Of a stretch of 64,000 nt of DNA, positions 54,431 to 62,608 are shown piece by piece. Source of the stretch: DASPSM01 sp036008465. GTDB lineage: Bacteria > Planctomycetota > Planctomycetia > Planctomycetales > Planctomycetaceae. Both the position numbers and the translations under genes were made by a program. The stretch spans positions 1 to 64,000 of the forward strand of contig DASYNP010000009.1 of NCBI GenBank assembly GCA_036008465.1, written 5' to 3'. The stretch's first letter is position 1, and each line of letters starts with the position of its first letter. The notes beneath the pieces were generated by a model. That model did no database searches. It was not told where the DNA came from and saw nothing but the letters and a program-made list of their open reading frames with translations.

Positions 54431-55522
54431 ATGGACAGGTCATTCACAGAACACGGCTTTCTGCCGGTAGCCGAGCCATTGCGGGAATTTCCTCACGATA
54501 GTCCGCTTGCCGCTCTCGACGAAATCGGCCACGACCTACCGAGCCTGCTGTACGATTCCGGTTTCCGCGAGCGCGCTCGCCGGTTCGTGATTCCCCCATG
54601 GACTGAGCCTACGGATCCAACCGCGGCCCTCCCCCAACTGCGTTTGTGCTACGTGCGGCTCGGCTTTCTCGCGTCAGCGTACATCAATCAGGTCGGCGAG
54701 CCGCCGGTCAATGTTCTTCCTCGAAATCTGGCGTTGCCGCTCTGTGACGTCAGCCGGCGGCTTTCGCGCCCGTCGATCCTCAGTTACGACGGCTACGCTC
54801 TTTACAACTGGAAACGGTTCGATCGCTCCAAGCCGATCGAGCTGGGGAACATCGATACGATCCAGAACTTCGTGCACCTTTACGACGAGCATTGGTTCAT
54901 TCTGGTGCATGTCGAAATCGAGCAGATCGCGGCGCAGACCCTGGCGGGAGTGGCGCTGGCGGCGCGGGGACTCAACACGGGCGACAGGTCCACGGTCAAC
55001 GAAGCATTGGACCTGGTCGGTCGGAGTGTGAGGCGACAAATTGCCGTGCTCCGGCGCATCCCAGAGAAGATGGACCCTGCTCTCTACTACAAAACGTTCC
55101 GTCCCTACATCCGGTTTTTCGAGAACGTCGTCTTCGAGGGGGTCGACGAGACGCCGATGAATTTTCGCGGCGAGACGGGAGCGCAAAGCAGTATCATGCC
55201 GACCCTCGTGGCCCTGATGAAGATTCCGCACAAGCCGTCGCTCTTGACCAATCATCTGGCCGACATGCAGAACTTCATGCCGCGGGAACACCGACAGCTC
55301 ATCGCCGAAGTGCAAAATCTGCACGACTTGCGACCGCTGGCCAACAAGGAACTGTATAACGAGGTTCTCGAAGCGATGGCAGTCTTCCGGGAGGTGCACT
55401 ACGGCTGGGCCGAGGAGTACATCAACAGGCGAGTGGCCGACCCGCGCGGCACCGGCGGCACGCCCTATATGCAATGGCTGGGCCAGTTGATCTCAGAAAC
55501 TCGTGCCCACAAGATTCAGTGA
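54431..55522 (+). CDS. Indoleamine 2,3-dioxygenase-like heme protein
   Basis: The 363-aa protein resembles IDO, which opens the indole ring of tryptophan to N-formylkynurenine. Markers are RLGFLASAYI, the R-G-E-T-G-A-Q-S-S loop, the proximal heme His323 in FREVHYGWAEEYI, and the GTGGTPYMQWLGQ heme-side loop. Length is close to bacterial IDOs. No kynureninase is seen nearby, but a hydrolase gene precedes it. Tryptophan specificity is not proved by sequence alone. Confidence 0.87.
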   Translation: MDRSFTEHGFLPVAEPLREFPHDSPLAALDEIGHDLPSLLYDSGFRERARRFVIPPWTEPTDPTAALPQLRLCYVRLGFLASAYINQVGEPPVNVLPRNLALPLCDVSRRLSRPSILSYDGYALYNWKRFDRSKPIELGNIDTIQNFVHLYDEHWFILVHVEIEQIAAQTLAGVALAARGLNTGDRSTVNEALDLVGRSVRRQIAVLRRIPEKMDPALYYKTFRPYIRFFENVVFEGVDETPMNFRGETGAQSSIMPTLVALMKIPHKPSLLTNHLADMQNFMPREHRQLIAEVQNLHDLRPLANKELYNEVLEAMAVFREVHYGWAEEYINRRVADPRGTGGTPYMQWLGQLISETRAHKIQ

Positions 55523-55625
55523 CATAGGCGCATCGAGCTGGTCGCCCCCAAGGCGTCGATCTGGCAATGCTCACGCCGGAACAGTGCGGGCATCGAGGGG
55601 CGGTGGATTAAAACCGAGGTCCGCA

Positions 55626-56900
55626 ATGATCCCCGCTTCGATCCCTGTCGACGAACACGATCGCCTGGCCGACGTACGCGCGCTGAAACTTTTGGACACT
55701 CCGCCGGAAGAACGATTCGACCGCATCGTGCGTCTGGCAGCCCGCGTCTACAACGTGCCCATCGCTTACATTGCGTTGGTGGACGCCGACCGCCAATGGT
55801 TCAAGGCAAAGTGCGGGCTGCAGTTCGATGCGACCGGGCGGGACGTCTCCTTTTGCGCTCACACGATCCTCCACGACGGGCCTTTGGTGATCCCCGACGC
55901 CCTTGAAGATGAGCGTTTTCGCGACAACCCGCTGGTCGTCAAGCCGCCACATGTTCGTTTCTACGCGGGCCATCCGCTGCGCGGTCCCGCCGGACGGAGC
56001 GTCGGGACGATTTGCGTGGCGGCCCCGACGCCGCGCACCCTGAGCGCGGCCGAGGAGGCCACGCTCGGAGAGCTTGCTGCCCTGGCCGAGCACGAGCTCA
56101 GTATGATCGACCTGATCCAGGCGCAACGGGAGCTGATCGAAACGAAAGACGTCCTGCTCAGGACGCAGGAGCAACTGTCGGCAGAGTTGGCAGAAGCAGC
56201 CGCTTACATTCGATCGCTCCTGCCGCCGAGACTTGAAGGCCCCATTCGCACGGATTGGGCTTTCCTGGCCTCGTCGCAGCTTGGCGGCGACATGTTCGGC
56301 TACCACTGGCTCGACGACCGCCATCTCGCAATTTACTTGCACGACGTCTGCGGGCACGGCGTCGGCGCGTCGCTGCTCTCGATCGCGGTCTACAACGTGC
56401 TGCGCCGGCAATCCCTGGCGGAGGTGCGATTCCACGATCCGGCCGAAGTTCTTGCTGGACTCAATCGCGCCTTTCCGATGGAGGAAAACAACAACAAGTT
56501 CTTCACAATCTGGTACGGCGTTTTTGACTCAGCCTCCCGCACGCTGCACTACTCGAGCGGCGGACATCCGCCGGCCCTGATGTTCAACGGCGACCCGCGC
56601 GCACACATTAAGCTGGGCGAACCGAGCATGATGATCGGTGCGTCGGACGTGGCGACGTTCAAAACGCGCAGCGAGAAAATTCCGTCAGGCAGCCGCCTCT
56701 ATGTCTATAGCGACGGCGTCTCAGACATCGACAAGCCGGACGGCGGAATGCTCACCGTCAGCGGCCTGGTCGACTTGCTTGTGGACGTCGCGCAAGAGGA
56801 AGGCTCTCGCGTCGAACGCGTGCTCGACCGAGCCCGGGCGCTCCAAGGTCCACCGGGTTTCAAGGACGATTTTTCGCTGGTCGAGGTCGAGTTCGGCTAA
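55626..56900 (+). CDS. GAF domain plus PP2C/SpoIIE-type phosphatase
   Basis: The 424-aa protein has a GAF sensor (about 20-165, with VALVDADRQWFKAKCG and DVSFCAHTIL), a coiled-coil linker (about 170-205) and a PP2C-type phosphatase of the RsbU/SpoIIE class. Metal-binding Asp residues are in L-G-G-D-M-F, H-D-V-C-G-H-G-V and Y-S-D-G-V-S-D. It likely dephosphorylates an anti-anti-sigma factor in response to a ligand or redox signal. ATG 55626 follows GAGGT closely. No RsbV/RsbW-type partners are nearby. Confidence 0.9.
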   Translation: MIPASIPVDEHDRLADVRALKLLDTPPEERFDRIVRLAARVYNVPIAYIALVDADRQWFKAKCGLQFDATGRDVSFCAHTILHDGPLVIPDALEDERFRDNPLVVKPPHVRFYAGHPLRGPAGRSVGTICVAAPTPRTLSAAEEATLGELAALAEHELSMIDLIQAQRELIETKDVLLRTQEQLSAELAEAAAYIRSLLPPRLEGPIRTDWAFLASSQLGGDMFGYHWLDDRHLAIYLHDVCGHGVGASLLSIAVYNVLRRQSLAEVRFHDPAEVLAGLNRAFPMEENNNKFFTIWYGVFDSASRTLHYSSGGHPPALMFNGDPRAHIKLGEPSMMIGASDVATFKTRSEKIPSGSRLYVYSDGVSDIDKPDGGMLTVSGLVDLLVDVAQEEGSRVERVLDRARALQGPPGFKDDFSLVEVEFG

Positions 56901-57127
56901 GAAGACGTCAAGCTGCGCCACGGAATATCAATAGTCACGTCAGGACGCTTCCAGCAGAATCACGCTCCCGATCGACGCACTCATCAACCACTGATTGCTG
57001 CCGGCGGTCCGTGATCTTGCGTTTTCGTGCGACCGTCCGATAACCGCATGCCGTTGGGGTTTTCGGAGGGTCTGAACCGGTACAACCGGTGACGCGCCGA
57101 CCGCTCATTGCCGGCCCCTTCGCCGCA

Positions 57128-57445
57128 CTACCGCGTTGCTTCGAGGCCGCGGATTTCCGATTGAGCGCGGTGTACGTGGTCTTCGGCGTGGAAGACGTCG
57201 AGATAGTGAAGAGCCGCCCTCACCGCCGCTTCTGGGCCGCCCGAATCGACGGTGTGCCAATTCCGACACGATCGGCAGCGCTCTGTCTCATCTGAGACGG
57301 CCAACGTCGTAATCGTCGCCACGCCTGCTCCCTCGGTCGGACCGGGGCCGGCCAGGACATGATAGGAGAAATATCTGCCGTAGCTTGGCTGTTCGTGGTC
57401 GTCCAGGCCGAAGTAACTGACCAAGCAATCCAAGATCCGATTCAT
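57128..57445 (-). CDS. Small protein of unknown function
   Basis: The 105-aa protein has no family I recognise. A perfect AAGGAG lies six bases before ATG 57445, which is why I accept it. It contains C-R-S-C-R-N-W-H and ends in LDVFHAEDHVHRAQSEIRG; two Cys and several His might bind metal. It is separate from the ThDP-enzyme operon by about 300 bases. Confidence 0.6.
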   Translation of the reverse strand: MNRILDCLVSYFGLDDHEQPSYGRYFSYHVLAGPGPTEGAGVATITTLAVSDETERCRSCRNWHTVDSGGPEAAVRAALHYLDVFHAEDHVHRAQSEIRGLEATR

Positions 57446-57754
57446 CGTTTCTCCTTAGCGCTGCCAAGGTGATCGATTTCGCGGTGCAGCCGGTTGCATT
57501 ACCACCAGCCTTCTGCCGGACAGGCGGGTAAGCCGAAGCTGCAGACGAATTCGGACTGGCAAGCGCTTTGAGTCCCGGCGATTGCCGCCTGCTTGGATTT
57601 CGGGTCCTGCTCTCGAATTGCCGTGCGATTGTCAGAAGAGTCGCCGGAAGCCCAAGCGGGAGTGGAAACTGCGACATCGCTCTAACGGCCCGCGTTCGCA
57701 GGGATTCCGTCCGTAAGAGCAAGACGACCCTTAACCCACGACTAACTCGGCCCG
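57446..57754. other. Intergenic region without a supported gene
   Basis: These 309 bases follow the ThDP-enzyme stop and precede the 105-aa gene on the same strand. No gene, terminator hairpin or RNA is evident; the 105-aa gene promoter presumably lies here. Confidence 0.4.
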
Positions 57755-59731
57755 TCAGTGCGCGACCGCCCCGCAGCCGGGTTCAGGGTTCAGAGCCACG
57801 CCGGGCGGATACTTCCTCGCTGAGGTGAAGTCCTTCATGCCCTGGCAATTGATCAACGTCGACAGGCTTTCTTTCGTCGCTGCCTGGTAACTGCGCTTGA
57901 GCGCCCCGCGCAATTCCTCGGGTGTGCGAACGTATTCGCCCCGGGCGCCCAACCCCTCCGCCATCTGGTCATACCGCAGGTTTTGCTGGAAGAGATAAAG
58001 GTGCATCGAGCGCGCCGACGAGACGGCACTGGGCCACATGCCCCAGCAATCGTTGTTGTAGATAATGCCGATGACGGGCAGCTTGTACTTTGACGCGGTA
58101 TCGAGCTCGAACAGACTGTAAGCGATGCCCGCATCACTGCTCACGCAGACGGTGGGTGCGCCTTTGTAGGGAGCTTGCGGTCCGACGCCGCGTTGCACCG
58201 CGGCGCTCGCGCCGATCATCATCGCCAAGTCAGGCCCGATCGCTCCGTATTGATAAGGGCAAACGATGCCTTGACCGGGTCGATAGGCCCGTTGCCATCG
58301 GCCGAAGTTCACGCCGATGGTCCATCCGCCGCCGCCCATGACGGTCTGCTTGGGATCGATGTCCCCCTTGCCGAAGAAGTCATGCACCTCTTTGCAAAGC
58401 ACGGCCGGATGCAGATGGTTCGTGTCCTTGCTGTATTTCACGCCCTGCTCGTACTGACGGTGGAGCATCTTTTCGAAGCCTTTTCGCGCGCCGGCCAGCT
58501 CGTTGACCCACGGTTCGCGTTTGCGCGACGGCAACAAATCGGCCAGGGCTTCGAGAAACGGCTTCTCGCAGCTGACAATGCCCAAATCGAGCGGCCAGTT
58601 GCGCCCCAGGTCCTCTTGCACCGGATGGACGCGAATCGTCTTCACGTCGGGATTGAAGCGATACTCGCCGGGGCTGGGCATGCAATACTGGCCGACGAAG
58701 ATCACCAGGTCTGCGCTCATCGCAGCGTCGGGCGAGAGCGCCGCCGAGAGTCGATGATCGTCGGGGAAATGGCCTCGCGTCGGGCCCGAGGTCACGACCG
58801 CAATGTCGTTTTTTTCGGCGGCTTTGAGGAGCGCCTCCCAGGCCTTGTTCTGGAAGACTCCTTGGCCCGCGATCAGCAGCGGACGCTCCGACCGACTGAT
58901 CAGGTCGAGGGACTCTTTGACTTCTTTCGCCGAGGGGCAGGGACGCGACTCGGAGCGATATTTGTCTTTGCCATAATAGTCCTTCAGCTTCGAGGGATCG
59001 GTGAATCGCGCTCGGGCCACTTCGCCCGGGAAATCGAGATGCACAGGGCCGGGAACGCCCGATTTGAGATTGCGGAACGCATAACCGCCGTACTCCCAGA
59101 CGCGGTCCGGTGCGATCAGCCGTTTGCCGTATTTCTTCATGCCCGTGGTCAGCGGCTGCTGATAACCGGTCTGGATGAAAGTTTCGCGGTCGTCGCCGGC
59201 GAGTTGCATGTTGCTGGCCAGGACCAACAGTGGCGTGCGCGCCGCGGCTGCCGAGGCGATGTTCATAATCATGTTGGTCAAGCCCGGACCTTCGGTGCCC
59301 GAACAGGCCGTGACTTCGCCCGTGGCACGCGAGAATCCGTCGGCGGCGGCGCACATTGAGCCTTCGCAACGACCACCGTAGGCCGGGACGCCCGCCGCGG
59401 CGATGGCGTTGATCACGGTGTAGTTGCCAGGGCAGCAAAAGAGTGCGGCCAGCTCTTCTTCTTCGCAAAGTTTGGCGAACACCTCGGCGCCGCTCATCCC
59501 CTGTCCTTCGAATGACCCGGGCTTCGGCGACTGCTTGAGCGAATCGGTAATGTCTTTCGGGATGGTGATCGAGGGGATGCTGGCGGCACTGCCGCCCGCT
59601 TTGGATTCGGCCACCATGCTTGCGACCACCGCGCCGGCGCCCATCGTCGAGAGCAAGAACGAGCGGCGCGAAGGATCAACCGTTTGCTTTGCGGACTTTT
59701 CGCCTGGTTTTGTGGTTTGGACGTTGCTCAT
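57755..59731 (-). CDS. Tat-exported ThDP-dependent enzyme
   Basis: The 658-aa protein has a Tat signal (S-R-R-S-F-L-L at residues 21-27, then GAGAVVASMVAESKA). It is a full ThDP enzyme of the acetolactate synthase/pyruvate oxidase class. Catalytic Glu123 is in R-C-E-G-S-M-C-A-A-A-D-G-F-S, the middle domain contains PLLIAGQGVF, and the ThDP/Mg motif is S-D-A-G ending in Y-N-N-D. The Gly before the metal Asp is replaced by Ser. The gene follows a cytochrome c gene by 33 bases. A cofactor-dependent 2-keto acid reaction outside the cytoplasm is inferred; such enzymes are normally cytoplasmic. Confidence 0.85.
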   Translation of the reverse strand: MSNVQTTKPGEKSAKQTVDPSRRSFLLSTMGAGAVVASMVAESKAGGSAASIPSITIPKDITDSLKQSPKPGSFEGQGMSGAEVFAKLCEEEELAALFCCPGNYTVINAIAAAGVPAYGGRCEGSMCAAADGFSRATGEVTACSGTEGPGLTNMIMNIASAAAARTPLLVLASNMQLAGDDRETFIQTGYQQPLTTGMKKYGKRLIAPDRVWEYGGYAFRNLKSGVPGPVHLDFPGEVARARFTDPSKLKDYYGKDKYRSESRPCPSAKEVKESLDLISRSERPLLIAGQGVFQNKAWEALLKAAEKNDIAVVTSGPTRGHFPDDHRLSAALSPDAAMSADLVIFVGQYCMPSPGEYRFNPDVKTIRVHPVQEDLGRNWPLDLGIVSCEKPFLEALADLLPSRKREPWVNELAGARKGFEKMLHRQYEQGVKYSKDTNHLHPAVLCKEVHDFFGKGDIDPKQTVMGGGGWTIGVNFGRWQRAYRPGQGIVCPYQYGAIGPDLAMMIGASAAVQRGVGPQAPYKGAPTVCVSSDAGIAYSLFELDTASKYKLPVIGIIYNNDCWGMWPSAVSSARSMHLYLFQQNLRYDQMAEGLGARGEYVRTPEELRGALKRSYQAATKESLSTLINCQGMKDFTSARKYPPGVALNPEPGCGAVAH

Positions 59732-59764
59732 CGGGGTTCCGCCTTTCTTGCGCGAGTGAAGCGG

Positions 59765-60238
59765 TTAATGGGTCGAGTTTTTCTCTAACTTCGGGCGTGC
59801 CGAATCGGGCCACAGATTGCGCGTGTAATTGACCAGGTGCCAGAGGTCCTCTTCCTTGGAGACCTTTTCGGCAAACGGGGGCATTGCTTCGCCGGCCCCG
59901 TCGCGGATGCTGCGAAAGATTTCTCCTTCGGACGTTCCGCTTTTCCAGGCCTTGGGGTTGGTGAGGTCGGTCGCGTTGGCGATGACGTCGACCTGCGATT
60001 TGCCGTCGGCGCCGTGACATTCGGTACAGGCGCGTGCGTAGAGGATTTTGCCGCGTGCAATCGACGCTTTGCTGAACGGAACGGGAGATTTCAGCTTGCG
60101 CGCCTCTTCCCTCGTCAGTGGTGCGCCGGAGCTTTTACCAGCCGACTGGTCGCCGGACCAGGTCGTCGAAGTCACCGTGATCGCAGCTGCGAATGAAGCT
60201 GCGATCAGCCAGAGCTTTGCACCGAATCGTCGCGACAT
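59765..60238 (-). CDS. Exported c-type cytochrome, monoheme
   Basis: The 157-aa protein has a signal peptide (LWLIAASFAAAITVTSTTWS), a heme site A-C-T-E-C-H and a methionine ligand candidate in EAMPPFAEKV. The class I cytochrome c fold is completed by DLWHLVNYTRNLW. ATG 60238 is preferred over 60259. It is directly upstream of the Tat-exported ThDP enzyme on the same strand, which suggests it receives electrons from that enzyme or from a partner. Confidence 0.9.
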   Translation of the reverse strand: MSRRFGAKLWLIAASFAAAITVTSTTWSGDQSAGKSSGAPLTREEARKLKSPVPFSKASIARGKILYARACTECHGADGKSQVDVIANATDLTNPKAWKSGTSEGEIFRSIRDGAGEAMPPFAEKVSKEEDLWHLVNYTRNLWPDSARPKLEKNSTH

Positions 60239-60307
60239 GGAAGAGTTTTGGGTCCTCAAACGGCGTCAGCGCGGCTGGGGATGCCCGGCCCGAACGCATC
60301 ACTTCAT

Positions 60308-60802
60308 CTACATTCGATCGGGGTCGAGGTTGAAGGTTTCAACCAGGTAATCAAAGTATTTGCCGTCGGCCAGGAACGTCAGATAAATCTCATTGATCAA
60401 GTGCACGAGCTTTCGAACTGCGTATTCGCTGTCATTATCCTTGACCTTCACCACGAGAAGGATGTTTCCGCTGCGGTTGTAGGTGCGAATTTGAATCCTT
60501 CGCGCGTCGAGCCGGCGGTGGTCGGGCAAATCGTCGGATTGCCGCGACCGAATAAAGGCTTTCAAGTCCTCGTACATGGTGGAGTCTGCAGGAATGCCGG
60601 TCAATAGTCCGGGCAGCCGCAGAGTGCCCGCACGAGCATCGAATGCAAGCTCGAAAACCCGCCCACGATGCCAGGCAATCGTAAACGCCGCCTTTCCGCC
60701 GGAAGTGGGACCGCGACTGAACCCATGGAACACGCGTCGATCGGCATAGCCGGCCAACGCCGCGGCGACGATGTCGATATCGGACGCGGCAGCTTTTGTC
60801 AC
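60308..60802 (-). CDS. Small protein of unknown function
   Basis: The protein is about 164 aa if it starts at GTG 60802; the open frame runs to 61081 but its first 90 residues look non-coding. Structured parts include AAFTIAWHRGRVFELAFDARAGTLRLPGL and IQIRTYNRSGNILLVVKVKDND, ending in DGKYFDYLVETFNLD. I recognise no family. A -10-like TATAAT at 60837-60842 supports the shorter form. The last coding bases lie about 70 bases before the cytochrome start. Confidence 0.55.
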   Translation of the reverse strand: MTKAAASDIDIVAAALAGYADRRVFHGFSRGPTSGGKAAFTIAWHRGRVFELAFDARAGTLRLPGLLTGIPADSTMYEDLKAFIRSRQSDDLPDHRRLDARRIQIRTYNRSGNILLVVKVKDNDSEYAVRKLVHLINEIYLTFLADGKYFDYLVETFNLDPDRM

Positions 60803-61197
60803 GGTTGAAGAAGTCTGCAGTACGCGAATGATCGAAATTATAGGCTCGATCTTAAATCGAGACCCGCAACAACGCGAACCCTCCGAGCGAGTCAAACTCA
60901 AATCGAGATTTCCCGCTGCTGCCGGACCGGCTTGATCGAGCGGTTTAGTCTGCGAAGGCTCTTTGTCGCTAGCAATCCTAAGTGAACGTCCAGTAGCTGC
61001 GCGCGTTCCTTGCCGTCCTTTGAGCAATGCCGCCGTGACGGACGCCGGAAACTCATCCGTGTTTCGGCACACGTTTCGCATGGCCGAACCTCATCCGTCA
61101 TCGCGGACTCGCGCGTCTCCCTAGGTGGAAGACAGAAATGCACTTCGGGCTGCGGAGGAAATCGAATGTTTCCTGGTCGGCCGGTATGCCCGCTCTG
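60803..61197. other. Intergenic region upstream of the unknown gene
   Basis: About 395 bases lie between the DUF1501 stop (61198) and the likely start at 60802. The open frame there is not convincing as coding. It holds a TATAAT and an inverted repeat (see next entry) but no RNA gene that I can see. Confidence 0.35.
60837..60861 (-). promoter_or_regulatory. Candidate -10 box with adjacent inverted repeat
   Basis: On the minus strand TATAAT (60842-60837) is preceded by CTCGAT / ATCGAG arms with a five-base spacer (60845-60861). No matching -35 hexamer is found at the usual distance, so an activator site is possible. Transcription would begin near 60830, about 28 bases before GTG 60802. Confidence 0.35.
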
Positions 61198-62583
61198 TTA
61201 GACCAACATCTCATTGATGACCCGACAGGGGCCAACTCCCGTCAGGCGGGTCTCGGCTCCCTGGTACGTAAAGGAGAGCTGCGCGTGATTGAGCCCCATT
61301 AAATGCAGCAACGTCGCGTGCACGTCGTGTACCGAGACCCGATTCTCGACGGCGTGATAGCCGAATTCGTCCGTCGCGCCGAGGCTGAGGCCGGGTTTAA
61401 TTCCGCCGCCGGCGAACCACATGGTGAAGGCGGTGCGATGATGGTCGCGGCCGTCTCCCTGCGCCATTGGCGAGCGGCCGAATTCCGATCCGAACACGAC
61501 GATTGAGTCGTCGAGCATCCCACGCTGCTTCAGGTCGGTCATGAGAGCGGCCGTGGCACGATCGACCTCGCTCGCGGCCCCCTGAATGTGCTCTTTGACG
61601 CCGGCATGATGATCCCAGTCGCGATGATAAATCTGGATGAAGCGGACTCCGCGCTCCGCGAGACGGCGCGCCAAAAGACAGTTCGAGGCGAACGAACCGT
61701 CGCTCCCCCACGTCCCGTAAAGATCGAGGATGTGTTGCGGCTCATTCGTGAAATCAAGGAGATCCGGCACGCTCGTCTGCATGCGGAAGGCCATTTCGTA
61801 TTGGCTGATGCGCGTCGCGATTTCCGGATCCGTCGACTGCTCGCTCTCGAGGCGGTCGAGGGATTGCACGGCCTCGACCAGGTCGCGCTGCGCCTTCCGA
61901 CTGACGCCGTCCGGATTCTTGAGATAGAGGACGGGATCGATGCCGCTGCGAAATTCGACGCCCTGAAACCGGCCTGGCAGGAAGCCCGAATGCCACTGGC
62001 GTGCGGCAATCGGCTGTTTGATGCCGAATCGGCCGGTGGAGACCATCACCACGAAACCGGGAAGCGCCTCGGCCTCGTTTCCCAGTCCGTACCAGATCCA
62101 CGAGCCGACGGCCGGTCGGCCCGCGATCGTCGAGCCGGTATTCATGAACGTGTGGGCCCGATCGTGGCTGATCGCGTCGGTGTAGATCGAGCGGACGATG
62201 CAGATCTCGTCGGCGCATTTCGACGCCACCTCGGGCAGGATCACGCCGATCGACTGGCCCGAGTCTCCCCATTTCCGAAACTCGTGTTGCGGCCCCATGA
62301 CGACGAGTTTCTGCCCCTGCAGCTGCCCGAGCTGCTGGCCCTTGGTGATCGACTCCGGCATCGGCTGGCCGTCGAGCTTTGCAAGCAGCGGCTTGTAATC
62401 GAACGTCTCGAACTGGCTGATCCCGCCCGCCATGTAGAGCCAGATGATGCGTTTCGCCTTGGCGGCGACTGCGGGACGGGAAATGACGCGGGTCTGCTCG
62501 CAGGACGCCAGCGCCATCGCGCCCAGGCTCAAGCCCGCATTGAGCACGAACGTTCGACGACCGATGACGGGAGGCAAATTCAT
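61198..62583 (-). CDS. DUF1501 protein (Tat lipoprotein-like)
   Basis: The 461-aa planctomycete-type DUF1501 protein starts with G-R-R-T-F-V and LSLGAMALASCEQ, so it may be Tat-exported and lipid-anchored. The fold resembles sulfatase/alkaline phosphatase enzymes, with IWLYMAGGISQFETFDYKP at the start and VVFGSEFGRSPMAQGDGRDHH near the end. ATG 62583 is used because the Tat motif begins there. It lies 25 bases after the DUF1553 gene, the usual partner, and the pair is typical of planctomycetes. Confidence 0.92.
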   Translation of the reverse strand: MNLPPVIGRRTFVLNAGLSLGAMALASCEQTRVISRPAVAAKAKRIIWLYMAGGISQFETFDYKPLLAKLDGQPMPESITKGQQLGQLQGQKLVVMGPQHEFRKWGDSGQSIGVILPEVASKCADEICIVRSIYTDAISHDRAHTFMNTGSTIAGRPAVGSWIWYGLGNEAEALPGFVVMVSTGRFGIKQPIAARQWHSGFLPGRFQGVEFRSGIDPVLYLKNPDGVSRKAQRDLVEAVQSLDRLESEQSTDPEIATRISQYEMAFRMQTSVPDLLDFTNEPQHILDLYGTWGSDGSFASNCLLARRLAERGVRFIQIYHRDWDHHAGVKEHIQGAASEVDRATAALMTDLKQRGMLDDSIVVFGSEFGRSPMAQGDGRDHHRTAFTMWFAGGGIKPGLSLGATDEFGYHAVENRVSVHDVHATLLHLMGLNHAQLSFTYQGAETRLTGVGPCRVINEMLV

Positions 62584-62608
62584 AGCAACGGGGGCCCCTG
62601 ACGGGCGA

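Noticed and set aside
57075..57090. Two ACCGGT palindromes nine bases apart between convergent genes
   Set aside because: The motif is short and common in GC-rich DNA, and there is no start codon near it to regulate.
60803..61081. N-terminal 90 codons of the longer frame of the 60308 gene
   Set aside because: The sequence is low-complexity, lacks fold-like patterns, and overlaps a promoter-like TATAAT; the GTG at 60802 is favoured.
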